A stretch of DNA of 64,000 nucleotides from Paenibacillus sp. ACRRY (GCF_022346995.1 NZ_JAKRNM010000010.1:94624-158623), one strand, 5' to 3'; numbered from the stretch's first letter, positions 19,091-29,041 are shown. Made by a program: numbers and translations. Notes: generated by a model from the letters alone, not told the origin.

Positions 19091-19538
19091 TGCCCAGGCC
19101 CCTGTACTGATGATCCGAGAGTGTGAACTGCGAGATGCTGAAGCGGTAACGGGACTGATGCGAGAGGTCAGCTATCCGACAACAGCCAATGTTATGAAAG
19201 AGCGCATTGAAGGTTTGGAAAGTAATCCAAACGCGTGCATGCTTGTTGCCGAAGTGGATGAACAAATTATTGGTATGATCGGCTTGCAATGTGTGCAAAG
19301 TCATGCCTATCCAGAACCTGCCGCTCAAATTACGTCCTTGATTGTAGGGCAAGAGTACCGTGGAGGCGGCATTGGCCGTCGTCTTATGGCTCGAGCTGAG
19401 GACTGGGGCAGACAGCAAGGTGGGAAACAATTGTTTGTCACCGGTGCGAATCGTGAAGTTGCTTCATCAACGTATTCTTTCTATGAGCATATTGGCTTTC
19501 AAAAGAGAGGATATCGTTTTAGTAAAGTCCTTCTATAG
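19080..19538 (+). CDS. GNAT family N-acetyltransferase
   Basis: The 152-residue protein has the GNAT fold: an N-terminal IRECELRDAEAVTGLM, the central strand ITSLIVGQEYRGGGIGRRLM with the acetyl-CoA pyrophosphate-binding Q/R-x-x-G-x-G/A pattern, and a C-terminal FYEHIGFQKRGYRF. It starts 11 bp before the purT stop, with GGAGGT inside purT as ribosome site, so it is translationally linked to purT. The acceptor substrate cannot be predicted. Confidence 0.9.
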   Translation: MSNNAQAPVLMIRECELRDAEAVTGLMREVSYPTTANVMKERIEGLESNPNACMLVAEVDEQIIGMIGLQCVQSHAYPEPAAQITSLIVGQEYRGGGIGRRLMARAEDWGRQQGGKQLFVTGANREVASSTYSFYEHIGFQKRGYRFSKVLL

Positions 19539-19601
19539 AAAAGATTCTTCAAAACAAGGTACCTATTCCTCAACCAGATCGTTGAAGTACAGGTAACTGG
19601 A

Positions 19602-19643
19602 GACATTCGGACAAGATCTATTGATCCCGGATGTCTTTTTTTT
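19602..19643 (+). terminator. Terminator of the purT operon
   Basis: GACATTCGG (19602-19610) pairs with CCGGATGTC (19627-19635), followed by eight T. Confidence 0.85.
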
Positions 19644-19913
19644 GGTTAAATAAGGACGCCCCTCAAAGTATGGTTTTCCTATATGATAGTGTAGTAGGCA
19701 TTGCACATGAAAAAACCTATTAAGCCTTATTCAACATATACAGGCGACGAGGTTAACAGGTATTTGGTACGCTTCACAGCTATAATTCAAATACTGCTGC
19801 ACCTACGGATACATGATCATGCCTTAAAACATGACTTAAACATTTAAACCTGTTTGATGATTTTGAAACACAAATGAAGATTACAAAAAAGTAACTTTTC
19901 CATAATTTATAGG
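19644..19913. other. 270-bp intergenic stretch without a recognised gene
   Basis: Between the purT terminator and the promoter of the CAP protein there is no open frame with a ribosome site. The part around 19740-19830 (ACAGGCGACGAGG ... GCTGCACC) is less A+T-rich than its surroundings and could be structured RNA. I compared it from memory with glmS, ydaO, ykkC and c-di-GMP riboswitch patterns and found no match. Confidence 0.3.
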
Positions 19914-19942
19914 TTCACATCACTCGTATGAATTGGTATACT
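19914..19942 (+). promoter_or_regulatory. Sigma-A promoter with extended -10 for the CAP protein
   Basis: TTCACA (19914-19919) and TATACT (19937-19942) are 17 bp apart, and TGG directly before the -10 gives an extended -10. The coding start lies 50 bp downstream. Confidence 0.75.
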
Positions 19943-19992
19943 GCTAGAGTAGTCATTACAAAGTTGTAACTAATTAAATTTCGAGGAGATGA

Positions 19993-20793
19993 ATGAATTT
20001 GAAAAAGAACTTGTTGAAAACCGTCGTCGCTGGAAGTCTGACAGCTGTACTGGCCGTAGGAATTATGCTCCCTGCTTCTGCTTCCGCGGCAGAGGTGTCC
20101 ACATATAAAGCTACAATTAAACTCACGGATGCAACTAGTCTGAAAACATTGCTTGAAAAGTGGATGAAGGATAACGGAATTACGGTATCGAATGGTCAGG
20201 TAGTTAAACAACCAGCAGCACAGCCAGAAACAACGAAGCCAGAAACAACGAAGCCAGAAGCTGCGAAACCAGAAACAACAACAAAACCGTCTCAACCAAC
20301 GCAAGAAGAGAAACCGGCTGCTACGCCATCGAAAAAGCCCGAGAACAGCGGCAATACTGGTAATGCGAACAACACTGGTAACACAGGTAATAACACAAGC
20401 AACAGTGGTAATGAGTCAACTCAATCTGATTTCGCAGCACAGGTAGTAAAACTTGTGAATGCTGAGCGTGCTAAAGCAGGTCTGAACGCACTGGCATCCG
20501 ATGCACTTCTTGATAAAGTTGCTCTAGCCAAAGCAAAAGATATGAGCAACAACAACTATTTTGATCACCAATCACCAACGTATGGTTCTCCTTTTGATAT
20601 GATGAAACAATTTGGAGTAACTTACAGCTATGCTGGTGAGAACATCGCCAAAGGTCAAAAAACGCCTCAGGAAGTAGTTACTGCGTGGATGAACAGTGAA
20701 GGACACCGTGCGAATATCCTGAGCAAAAACTTCACTCAAATCGGTGTTGGATACTACAACGGTTACTGGGCTCAAGAGTTTATCGGCAAATAA
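19993..20793 (+). CDS. Secreted CAP/SCP-domain protein (YkwD-like)
   Basis: The 266-residue protein has a signal peptide (~1-29), a ~50-residue N-terminal region, a low-complexity linker with repeated ETTKP units and Asn/Gly/Thr repeats (~72-140), and a C-terminal CAP domain (~147-266). The CAP motifs are ALAKAKDMSNNNYFDHQSP, GENIAKG, WMNSEGHRANIL and IGVGYYNGYW, with the conserved histidines and glutamates. Bacterial YkwD/SafA-like proteins are extracellular, often wall- or spore-associated; the biochemical role is unsettled. GAGGAG precedes the ATG. Confidence 0.92.
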   Translation: MNLKKNLLKTVVAGSLTAVLAVGIMLPASASAAEVSTYKATIKLTDATSLKTLLEKWMKDNGITVSNGQVVKQPAAQPETTKPETTKPEAAKPETTTKPSQPTQEEKPAATPSKKPENSGNTGNANNTGNTGNNTSNSGNESTQSDFAAQVVKLVNAERAKAGLNALASDALLDKVALAKAKDMSNNNYFDHQSPTYGSPFDMMKQFGVTYSYAGENIAKGQKTPQEVVTAWMNSEGHRANILSKNFTQIGVGYYNGYWAQEFIGK

Positions 20794-20826
20794 GTCATTC
20801 GAATGAATAACTTTCAGATTTAAATC

Positions 20827-20877
20827 GAAAAAAGGTTATGTCAGCACAGCGAAATCTGTGTGAGGCATAGCCTTTTT
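20827..20877 (+). terminator. Terminator after the CAP protein gene
   Basis: AAAAAGGTTATG pairs with CATAGCCTTTTT, with an inner CACAG/CTGTG stem. T-runs on both ends make it potentially bidirectional. Confidence 0.88.
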
Positions 20878-21027
20878 CCGTTTACAAATTTTAAAAAAGA
20901 ATAGAGCGGCAAAATTTGCAAATTAACGACAGAACATTTATGTTATTTAGAAAAAGCGTCATCTTAATGTAAAACCATTTTAAATTCTAAGCACCCAACC
21001 AGGTGTACATGAGCGGAGATGTGATAA

Positions 21028-21894
21028 ATGAAAAGAAAAACCCTTGATTCAGCGCCATGGATCTGGAGAACAATCAGTACGGTGTCCGTCTTGGCAACGC
21101 TTCTGCTATTATTCGGTTTTGGTTATGCCATAAAAGATGTCATCTTTCCTGAGGGCGATCCACAATTAGGGACGGGGCAGTCTGCAAACACTCCGGCCGA
21201 TGAGGCCAGCAAACCTGCAGCTCCAGTTGAAGATGGTAAAATTCGAATGGCCGTTATTGGTGATTCTCTGGCTAGAGGCACGGGGGATGACGAAGGACTG
21301 GGCTTTGTAAGGCGTGCAGGTAATATTTTGAAAGAGCAGGGACATGATGTTCAGGTTCTGAACAATCTGGGAGTTAATGGCCTGAGAACGGATGCATTAC
21401 TAAGTAAACTGGATGAACAAGGTGTACGGTATGTACTCCAGCAATCCAACTTTATTTTATTGTCCATTGGAGCTAACGATCTCTTTCAGGGTGGTCAGGT
21501 ATTGCAGGGTGAAGATCCGCCAACCGCCGAAAAACTGGCTGCAGCATTGCCTGAAACGTCCAAGCGTCTCCAGGAAATTTTGAAAAAAGTTAAGGAGATT
21601 AATCCGGACGCACAGATTGCGTACATAGGTTTATACAACCCGTTTGGGGATGTGAAGGAGCTGGAGGTTCCCGGCAATGCGGTTGTAGCTGCATGGAATG
21701 ATGCTGCGCTCCAAATATTGAACCAAGAGGATAAGATGACGCTTGTACCAATCTTTGATCTGTTTGAAAATCATCTGGGCGAGTATCTCTCTTCCGATCA
21801 CTTCCACCCCAATGGTGCAGGATACGAGGAGATTGCGGTTCGGATCGCGCAGGAATATCAGGCTGAAACACCGGCAGAAGGGAGCACGAACTAA
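21028..21894 (+). CDS. Membrane-anchored SGNH/GDSL hydrolase
   Basis: The 288-residue protein has one N-terminal membrane helix (~13-35), a ~25-residue linker and an SGNH hydrolase domain (~70-280). Block I is VIGDSLARGTGD, block III contains SIGANDLF, and block V is DHFHPNGAGY with the catalytic Asp/His pair. It resembles Bacillus YpmR-type lipases/esterases acting outside the membrane. The stop overlaps the next ATG by one base, so it is the first gene of an operon with an ABC-2 exporter. Confidence 0.92.
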   Translation: MKRKTLDSAPWIWRTISTVSVLATLLLLFGFGYAIKDVIFPEGDPQLGTGQSANTPADEASKPAAPVEDGKIRMAVIGDSLARGTGDDEGLGFVRRAGNILKEQGHDVQVLNNLGVNGLRTDALLSKLDEQGVRYVLQQSNFILLSIGANDLFQGGQVLQGEDPPTAEKLAAALPETSKRLQEILKKVKEINPDAQIAYIGLYNPFGDVKELEVPGNAVVAAWNDAALQILNQEDKMTLVPIFDLFENHLGEYLSSDHFHPNGAGYEEIAVRIAQEYQAETPAEGSTN

Positions 21895-22859
21895 TGGCAG
21901 AGCCACAGAGCGATTATGTCCTGTCTGTGCAGCATCTTAAGAAAAAGATAGGACGCAAATGGATTATCAAAGATGTAACCTTTGAAGTGAAGCCCGGAGA
22001 AATTTTTGGTTTTCTCGGCCCGAACGGAGCGGGGAAAACAACAACCATTCGGATGCTCGTTGATCTGATCAAACCGACAGAAGGTAAAATTAAAGTCTGT
22101 GGTTACGATGTGAATCGCGATCCTGAGCGTGCTCTGCAATATGTCGGTTCCATCGTGGAAAATCCGGAGGTGTATACCTACCTGACAGGCTGGGAGAACC
22201 TGGAGCACTTTGCCCGGATGCAGCCTGGCGTTGATCATGCCCGTATCCAGGAAGTGGTAGACATTGTTCGTCTGGATCAGCGAATTCATGATAAAGTGAG
22301 AACGTATTCGTTAGGCATGCGTCAACGGTTGGGTATTGCCCAAGCCTTGCTTGGACGTCCGCGTCTGCTGATTCTGGATGAACCCACCAACGGACTTGAT
22401 CCCAAAGGGATTAAGGAGCTTCGTGTGTTTATCAAACAACTTGCAAGCGAAGGTATGGCCGTATTTGTCAGCAGTCACCTGCTGAGTGAAATTCAGCTTC
22501 TGTGTGACAGGGTTGCGATTATTAGTGCAGGCCGCGTTCTTGCCGTTGGAGGCGTAGATGAATTAATTGAAGATCACTCCAAATTTGCCATTTGGCATGT
22601 TTCACCTCTGGAGGAGGGCAGAAGAATGCTGCTTGAAGCAGGGATTGCGTTAGTGGATCGCCCTGCTGAGGTGATGGATGATACCATTATCGCAGGGCTT
22701 GGACCCAATGCGGTTGTGGCTGAAATGCACGAGGATCGCATCGCGGGTCTTGTGAATCAGATGGTTCAGGCAGGAATTCAGGTTGAAGGTGTGCAGCGGG
22801 TTCAGCCAACACTGGAACAATTATTCTTAAAGATGACAGAAGGTGAATCCATTGAGTAA
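21894..22859 (+). CDS. ABC-2 type exporter, ATP-binding subunit
   Basis: The 321-residue protein has Walker A GPNGAGKTTT, Q-loop region VGSIVENPEVYTYLTGWENL, a signature SLGMRQR, Walker B LLILDEPTNGLDP and the switch histidine in SSHLLSE. The C-terminal ~100 residues are the extension typical of the BcrA/NatA/CcmA group. It is a cytosolic ATPase that powers the permease encoded immediately downstream. The signature is SLGMRQR, common in this subfamily. ATG overlaps the upstream stop (TAATG). Confidence 0.93.
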   Translation: MAEPQSDYVLSVQHLKKKIGRKWIIKDVTFEVKPGEIFGFLGPNGAGKTTTIRMLVDLIKPTEGKIKVCGYDVNRDPERALQYVGSIVENPEVYTYLTGWENLEHFARMQPGVDHARIQEVVDIVRLDQRIHDKVRTYSLGMRQRLGIAQALLGRPRLLILDEPTNGLDPKGIKELRVFIKQLASEGMAVFVSSHLLSEIQLLCDRVAIISAGRVLAVGGVDELIEDHSKFAIWHVSPLEEGRRMLLEAGIALVDRPAEVMDDTIIAGLGPNAVVAEMHEDRIAGLVNQMVQAGIQVEGVQRVQPTLEQLFLKMTEGESIE

Positions 22860-23841
22860 TATCATGCCGCTCATCCGAAACGAAACGATCAAGATGGTGA
22901 AGAAAAAACGTCTTTATATTATATTTATTGTACTTGCGGTTCTGGTTCCGATGTTTACGTATGCCCAGATGAAATCTGCGGAAAATAACCGCGATAAGTT
23001 TGGTGGCGACTGGAGACTTGAACTTCAGCAGGCAATCACGGATAATCAAAATTCACTGGGCAGTGACCGGGTGCCTGAGGAATACAAAAAGTACCGCACG
23101 GTTTATATCCAGCAGATGCAATATTATCTGGAAAATGACGTGAATCCGGAGGAGCCCAATGGCGTAACTTTTACGCGGGAATTCATGAATAATGCAGTTG
23201 GCTTGTTTATTCCGCTGCTTATTATGGCCATTGCCTCGGATCTGGTGTCGGGTGAGCGCACAACAGGTACCATCAAGATGTTGCTGACTCGTCCGGTCAA
23301 ACGCTGGAAGGTACTGTTCAGTAAACTGGTCACTCTTATTATGTTTGTGTCTATAATCGTCGTATCTGCGTATATTATCTGTTACGTTATATCAGGTGCA
23401 GTATTCGGATATAAAGGTTTCGGCATGCCGATCTTTACCGGATTCAAGGTTGTGGGTACCGATGTGGATCTGTCTGCCGTACACGCCGTGGATCAATGGC
23501 TGTATCTTCTCATGCAGGCAGGATTGATATGGTTTGTGAGCGTCATTGTGGCCATTCTGGCTTTCATGGTTTCCGTACTTGTACGCAGCACGGCAGCAAG
23601 TATTGTTATTATGATGGCTGCGCTTATTGCAGGAACTATTCTCACGAATATGGCTGCCTCTTGGCAGTCAGCCAAATACCTGTTCATGGTGAATCTGGAA
23701 CTTCCGGATTATTTGTCCGGCGGATTGCCACCGATTGAAGGAATGAATTTGGGTTTTTCCCTTATTGTGCTTAGTGTTTGGGGCATTGCCTCACTCATTG
23801 TGTCATTCCTTGTCTTTACGAAACGGGATATCTTGAATTAA
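22852..23841 (+). CDS. ABC-2 type exporter, permease subunit
   Basis: I place the start at TTG 22852 because AGAAGGTGA ends five bases before it; a GTG at 22843 is the alternative. The ~329-residue protein has an N-terminal helix, an extracellular loop of ~110 residues, then five further membrane segments, the NatB-like pattern. Its start overlaps the ATPase stop by eight bases. The phrase GERTTGTIKMLLTRPVKR is typical of ABC-2 permeases. Substrate unknown (antibiotic, ion or lipid). Confidence 0.88.
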   Translation: MSNIMPLIRNETIKMVKKKRLYIIFIVLAVLVPMFTYAQMKSAENNRDKFGGDWRLELQQAITDNQNSLGSDRVPEEYKKYRTVYIQQMQYYLENDVNPEEPNGVTFTREFMNNAVGLFIPLLIMAIASDLVSGERTTGTIKMLLTRPVKRWKVLFSKLVTLIMFVSIIVVSAYIICYVISGAVFGYKGFGMPIFTGFKVVGTDVDLSAVHAVDQWLYLLMQAGLIWFVSVIVAILAFMVSVLVRSTAASIVIMMAALIAGTILTNMAASWQSAKYLFMVNLELPDYLSGGLPPIEGMNLGFSLIVLSVWGIASLIVSFLVFTKRDILN

Positions 23842-23917
23842 AATGGACAAGGATAAGAAAACATCTGTTTGCATTTTAGGTTTTTTTTCAGTTGCAAGTT
23901 AAGAAGGGGGAGCATGA

Positions 23918-25897
23918 ATGGTCGAGCAAATCGATATGTCGGCAGGTTCGACAGGCGGAGGACAGGGGTCTTCAGGCTACGACGCGGACGACATTCAAGT
24001 ACTTGAAGGACTGGTAGCGGTTCGGAAACGGCCCGGGATGTACATCGGCAGCACCAGTACTTCAGGTCTGCATCATTTGGTATGGGAAATTGTGGACAAC
24101 GCTGTCGACGAGCATCTCGCCAAATTCTGCTCCAAAATCGATATCACGCTGCATAAGGACGGTTCTATTACGGTTCAGGATAACGGAAGGGGAATTCCAA
24201 CAGGTATACATAAAACAGGGATTCCTACTCCCCAGGTCGTGTTTACGATTTTGCACGCAGGCGGAAAGTTCGGTGGATCAGGATATAAGAAATCAGGCGG
24301 ACTGCACGGCGTAGGTGCTTCGGTTACGAATGCCTTGTCGGAGTGGCTTGAAGTCGAAATCTTCCGTGATGGCAAGATTCATCGTCAACGTTTTGAATAT
24401 TGGCAGGACAAAAAGGGTATCGAACATGTCGGAGAGCCGGTAACGGGACTCGAAGTACTCGGAAATACCAATCGGACAGGGACTAAAGTAACGTTTAAAC
24501 CCGATATACGTGTCTTCCAAAATGGCATTCAATTCAATTATGACACACTGGCAGAACGGCTTCAGGAAATTGCCTTTCTGAACTCGGGCCTGAAAATTGT
24601 TCTTAAAGACGAACGATCAGGCAATCAGGATGAGTACATGTATGAAGGCGGAGCAAGCCAGTTTGTTGCGTATTTGAACGAAAATAAAGACGTGCTGCAT
24701 GATGTCATTCACTTCTATGCGGAGAAGGACGACATCGAGGTGGAAGTGGCCATCCAGTATAACGCAGGGTATACCGAAACGCTGGCTTCATTTGTTAACT
24801 CGATCCCAACAAGGGGCGGCGGTACACATGAGACCGGATTCAAGACGGCGTATACCCGTGTGATGAACGACTATGCAAGACGTACCAACATGATTAAGGA
24901 AAAGGATAAAAATCTGGAGGGTAATGACCTGCGCGAAGGCATGATGGCTGTCATCAGCGTAAAAATGTCTGAAGTCGAATTCGTTGGACAAACGAAAGAT
25001 CAACTCGGTAGCGCTTCCGCTCGAAGTGCGGTCGATTCGGTCGTTTCGGAGAACATGCAGCGGTTTTTGGAAGAAAACCCGCAGGTGGCTCAGACATTGA
25101 TTCGCAAAGCGGTTCAGGCCTCCAAGGCAAGAGAAGCTGCACGCAAGGCCCGTGACGAGATGCGTACAGGCAAAAAGCGCAGCGAAAGTTCCAACCTGAA
25201 TGGCAAGCTGACTCCGGCACAATCTAAGGATTTTACCCGAAACGAGCTGTTTATTGTTGAAGGTGATTCGGCAGGAGGCTCTGCCAAACAGGGACGCGAT
25301 TCGAAGATTCAGGCCATACTGCCTCTGAAGGGGAAACCGCTGAACCCGGAAAAATCAAAGCTGGCCGATATCCTCAAGAACGAGGAATATCGTGCGATAA
25401 CGGCTGCGATCGGAGCGGGTATTGGGACTGAATTTGCCGTTGAAGACAGCAATTATTCCAAAATCATAATCATGACCGATGCGGATACGGATGGTGCACA
25501 TATTCAGGTGCTGCTGCTGACTTTCTTTTACCGTTATATGAAACCTTTGATTGATGAAGGTAAAGTATTTATTGCACAGCCGCCATTGTATAAGCTCACC
25601 CGCAAGTCTGGCAAAATGGCAAGTGTTCGCTACGCTTGGACGGATGATGAGCTGGCGAATTACATGAAGGAGTTTGGAAACAACGTCGAACTTCAACGGT
25701 ATAAAGGTCTGGGTGAGATGAATCCGGATCAGCTGTGGGAAACGACGATGAATCCGGAGACACGGACGCTGCTCAAGGTGGAGATTGTAGATGCTGCCAA
25801 AGCCGAGCGCCGTGTGTCAACACTTATGGGTGATAAGGTCGATCCGCGTAAACGCTGGATTGTAGAGAATGTCGACTTTACAGAGTACGAAGAATAG
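23918..25897 (+). CDS. parE: DNA topoisomerase IV subunit B
   Basis: The 659-residue protein has the GHKL ATPase motifs EIVDNAVDEHLA, DNGRGIP and GLHGVGASVTNALS, and the Toprim motifs VEGDSAGGSAKQGRD and MTDADTDGAHIQ. Its length and its partner identify it as ParE rather than GyrB. With ParC it decatenates replicated chromosomes. The N-terminus carries a ~20-residue Gly/Ser-rich extension before DADDIQVLEGL. The ribosome site is AAGGGGGAG. parC follows 12 bp downstream. Confidence 0.95.
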   Translation: MVEQIDMSAGSTGGGQGSSGYDADDIQVLEGLVAVRKRPGMYIGSTSTSGLHHLVWEIVDNAVDEHLAKFCSKIDITLHKDGSITVQDNGRGIPTGIHKTGIPTPQVVFTILHAGGKFGGSGYKKSGGLHGVGASVTNALSEWLEVEIFRDGKIHRQRFEYWQDKKGIEHVGEPVTGLEVLGNTNRTGTKVTFKPDIRVFQNGIQFNYDTLAERLQEIAFLNSGLKIVLKDERSGNQDEYMYEGGASQFVAYLNENKDVLHDVIHFYAEKDDIEVEVAIQYNAGYTETLASFVNSIPTRGGGTHETGFKTAYTRVMNDYARRTNMIKEKDKNLEGNDLREGMMAVISVKMSEVEFVGQTKDQLGSASARSAVDSVVSENMQRFLEENPQVAQTLIRKAVQASKAREAARKARDEMRTGKKRSESSNLNGKLTPAQSKDFTRNELFIVEGDSAGGSAKQGRDSKIQAILPLKGKPLNPEKSKLADILKNEEYRAITAAIGAGIGTEFAVEDSNYSKIIIMTDADTDGAHIQVLLLTFFYRYMKPLIDEGKVFIAQPPLYKLTRKSGKMASVRYAWTDDELANYMKEFGNNVELQRYKGLGEMNPDQLWETTMNPETRTLLKVEIVDAAKAERRVSTLMGDKVDPRKRWIVENVDFTEYEE

Positions 25898-25909
25898 AAG
25901 GTGCTTGGA

Positions 25910-28372
25910 ATGAGTCTATCAGAACAATTTTTGCCGGCCTTTCTCGAAGAGGTCGTTGGTGACCGGTTCGGTCGCTACTCCAAATATATTATTCAGGATC
26001 GGGCCATTCCCGATGTTCGGGATGGGTTAAAACCCGTACAGCGTCGTATTCTATACGCTATGTACGATTCCGGAAATACGCCTGAAAAGCCTTATCGCAA
26101 ATCCGCAAAAACCGTCGGGGATGTGATGGGTAACTATCATCCCCATGGTGACTCATCCATCTATGATGGTATGGTGCGGATGGCACAACCTTGGAAAATG
26201 GGCCATGTGCTCGTAGACGGTCATGGTAACTGGGGATCACAGGATGATGACCCGGCTGCGGCGATGCGGTATACAGAGGCACGGTTGTCACCGATCGCGT
26301 TGGAGATGCTGCGAGATATCGAGAAACGGACCGTTCTGTTTAAGGACAATTTTGATAATACAGCCAAAGAGCCGGTTGTGCTGCCATCCCGTTATCCGAA
26401 CCTTCTGGTCAATGGCGTAAGCGGAATTTCTTCCGGCTTTGCAACCGAGATACCAACGCATAACTTGCGTGAAGTCATTGATGCCTGCATCGCGGTCATG
26501 GAAAAACCTTCGATTGAGCTGGACGAAATCATGATGTTCATGAAAGGCCCGGATTTCCCTACAGGCGGATTAATCATGGGTGGCGAAGGTATTCTGGATG
26601 CTTATCGGACAGGCAAAGGAAGAATTTACATTCGCTCCAAAACGGATATCGAGAATATGCGTGGTGGCAAGCAGCAGATTGTCATTACCGAGATCCCATA
26701 TCAGGTTGTTAAATCCAGGTTGGTTACTTCCATGGAGAATATTCGACTTGAGAAAAAAGTAGAAGGTATTGCCGAAGTTCGCGATGAGAGTGGACGTGAC
26801 GGTCTGCGTATCGTGGTTGAATTGAAAAAAGAAGCGGATGCGCAAGGCATCCTGGCTTATTTACTGAAAAAAACCGATCTTCAGGTAACCTACAATTTCA
26901 ACATGGTTGCCATCGTGAACAAGGCTCCTCAACAGCTTGGATTGAAATCCATCCTGGAAGCCTATATTGCCCATCAGCGCGAAGTTGTGACATTCCGGAC
27001 CAAGTATGAGCTGGAGAAAGCGGAAGACCGTGCACACGTGCTGGAAGGTCTGGTCAAAGCGCTGAACATTCTTGACGAAGTCATCGCAGCAATCAAGGCA
27101 TCCAAAAATCGTCAGGACGCACAAAATAATCTGATGTGGATGTTCGGATTCTCGGAGCGCCAGGCGGATTCCATCTTGACACTTCAACTGTATCGATTGA
27201 CCAATCTGGAGATCACATCCCTCGAGAAGGAGCTTGGCGACCTGATGAAAAAGATCGCACAGTTACGCTCCATTCTGGATAGCGATCGCAAGCTAATTGG
27301 TGTTATCCGCAAAGAATTGATGGAGATCCGGGAGAAATACGGGATCGATCGTCGTTCGGCCATCCAGGGCGAAGTGGAAGAGCTTAAGGTTAATCTGGAA
27401 GTCCTCGTCAACGCGGAAGATGTATTTGTTACGTTATCCAAAGAGGGCTATGTGAAACGTACGGGAATGCAGTCCTTTACTCGTTCAGGCGGCGAACGCA
27501 ACGGAAGCGGTGTAAAAGAAGGCGACTATATTTCACAGGTGCTTGAAGTCAATACCCTTGAAAACCTGCTCGTGTTTACGCAAAAAGGCCAGTACTTTTT
27601 GCTGCCTGTTCACCAGGTGCCGGAATTCAAGTGGAAAGACCCCGGAACAGCCATTGTCAATGTCATCCCGTTAGCCAAGGATGATCGTATCGCGAGTGTG
27701 CTCACAGTCAAGTCCTTCGAAGAAGAGGGTCACAGTCTCGTCTTCGTTACACGTAAGGGACAGGTGAAGCGTACCGAACTGAAAGAGTACGCCACCAAAC
27801 GTTCCGGCGCTGTAGCTGCTTGCAAAGTGGGTAAGGACGATGAGGTATTATCAGTACATCTGAGCACAGGCGGCAAGGATATTATGCTGATAACCAAGGA
27901 AGCGATGGCGATCCGTTTCCGTGAGGATGAGGTCAATCCAATGGGACGTGTATCCGGAGGGGTTCGTGGTATTCAGTTAAAAGAGACAGATGAAGTCGTT
28001 TCTGCCCTATGGGTGGAAGGTGATGAGGGCGAGATTGCCGTGCTGTCCGACTTGGGCTATGGCAAACGTTCACTGCTCCTGGACTACGCATTGCAAAGTC
28101 GTGGAGGCAAAGGTATTGCCACATTCGAATTCAAAGAAGGCAAGCGTGTGAAACCGAACGGAAGCCGCATAGCCGGGGCTTTCTATTGCAGGGAACAGCG
28201 AAACGTAACGGTAATGACCAAAGAAGGGCAGGCGTATCCGATTTCTTCTGAAGGTGTACCGATTACGGAACGCAAACATATTGGCAAGCTGCTGGTTCAT
28301 GTGGATAAACAGGATGAAATCGTGGAACTTCTCATGAATTTCGATGAAAATCAGTCAGCATCAACATCGTAA
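25910..28372 (+). CDS. parC: DNA topoisomerase IV subunit A
   Basis: I choose ATG 25910 (AGAAGG eight bases upstream) over an in-frame GTG at 25901, giving 820 residues. The ParC-specific start GDRFGRYSKYIIQDRAIPDVRDGL, split here as GDRFGRYSKY and IIQDRAIPDVRDGL, separates it from GyrA. The active-site tyrosine lies in MRYTEARLS, and the quinolone-resistance region reads HPHGDSSIYDG with the wild-type-like serine. The C-terminal ~320 residues are beta-pinwheel repeats. It acts with ParE as a heterotetramer. Confidence 0.95.
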   Translation: MSLSEQFLPAFLEEVVGDRFGRYSKYIIQDRAIPDVRDGLKPVQRRILYAMYDSGNTPEKPYRKSAKTVGDVMGNYHPHGDSSIYDGMVRMAQPWKMGHVLVDGHGNWGSQDDDPAAAMRYTEARLSPIALEMLRDIEKRTVLFKDNFDNTAKEPVVLPSRYPNLLVNGVSGISSGFATEIPTHNLREVIDACIAVMEKPSIELDEIMMFMKGPDFPTGGLIMGGEGILDAYRTGKGRIYIRSKTDIENMRGGKQQIVITEIPYQVVKSRLVTSMENIRLEKKVEGIAEVRDESGRDGLRIVVELKKEADAQGILAYLLKKTDLQVTYNFNMVAIVNKAPQQLGLKSILEAYIAHQREVVTFRTKYELEKAEDRAHVLEGLVKALNILDEVIAAIKASKNRQDAQNNLMWMFGFSERQADSILTLQLYRLTNLEITSLEKELGDLMKKIAQLRSILDSDRKLIGVIRKELMEIREKYGIDRRSAIQGEVEELKVNLEVLVNAEDVFVTLSKEGYVKRTGMQSFTRSGGERNGSGVKEGDYISQVLEVNTLENLLVFTQKGQYFLLPVHQVPEFKWKDPGTAIVNVIPLAKDDRIASVLTVKSFEEEGHSLVFVTRKGQVKRTELKEYATKRSGAVAACKVGKDDEVLSVHLSTGGKDIMLITKEAMAIRFREDEVNPMGRVSGGVRGIQLKETDEVVSALWVEGDEGEIAVLSDLGYGKRSLLLDYALQSRGGKGIATFEFKEGKRVKPNGSRIAGAFYCREQRNVTVMTKEGQAYPISSEGVPITERKHIGKLLVHVDKQDEIVELLMNFDENQSASTS

Positions 28373-28378
28373 ATGAGT

Positions 28379-28432
28379 AAAAAAGACTTTTTGCACAGCA
28401 GTTGACCCTGTCGTGCAAAGAGTCTTTTTTTG
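28379..28432 (+). terminator. Terminator of the parE-parC operon
   Basis: AAAAGACTTTTTGCAC pairs with GTGCAAAGAGTCTTTT, followed by more T. It is a long stem with a loop of about 17 bases. Confidence 0.9.
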
Positions 28433-28600
28433 TTGTTCAAACTCGGATTAAAAGAGGCTGTCCATGCGAAGTTTAACAACCTTCGTCGATTACGGTCGAT
28501 CGCTGGGAAATTGAAAAAATGCAGCAGGAATGCGGGTTTTTAGCGCGAAAAGTTAAGCTAGTGAAGTGAAAAACCGGGTTGCAGAGAGGAGCGATTCAAG

Positions 28601-29041
28601 ATGTATAATTCCGATTTTGCCAAGTGCTGGTCAAGGCTCACCAAGGACTATAAGGTGCATATGGATCAGGAACTGGCCCCCTCTTTAACAGAGGCACAAC
28701 TGGCTGTACTGGAGGTTCTTGAGGATCATCAGAAAATGAAGCCATCCGATCTGATTCCTTTTTTGGCTACAACACCTGCGGCGGTAACCATGCTGCTTGA
28801 TCGTATGGAAAAAAACAATTTGATTCGTAGAGATCGGGATGATAACGATCGAAGAATCGTATGGGTATCCTTATCTGACAAGGGCCGAATGGAGACAGAA
28901 CGTGGTGTTGCCATACGAAATGATTTCATGAATTCCGTACTCAGCAATATTTCAATGCATAACCAACAGTTGCTTGTCTATCTACTGGGTAAGATGACAG
29001 CACCCAAAACAAAAGAGCATGTGTTGTCTTCCACATCTTAA
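28601..29041 (+). CDS. MarR family transcriptional regulator
   Basis: The 146-residue protein has the MarR winged-helix layout: MKPSDLIPFLATTPAAVTMLLDRMEKNNLIRRDRD (recognition helix and wing, here quoted in parts as TTPAAVTMLLDRM and NNLIRR), followed by DDNDRRIVWVSLSDKG. It has GAGAGGAG before the ATG and its own terminator, so it is monocistronic. It is only distantly related to the second MarR gene ~270 bp downstream. The regulated genes are not evident. Confidence 0.9.
   Translation: MYNSDFAKCWSRLTKDYKVHMDQELAPSLTEAQLAVLEVLEDHQKMKPSDLIPFLATTPAAVTMLLDRMEKNNLIRRDRDDNDRRIVWVSLSDKGRMETERGVAIRNDFMNSVLSNISMHNQQLLVYLLGKMTAPKTKEHVLSSTS

Noticed and set aside
20218..20300. Tandem DNA repeats in the CAP gene as a mobile or regulatory repeat
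   Set aside because: They are in-frame and encode the ETTKP linker of the secreted protein.
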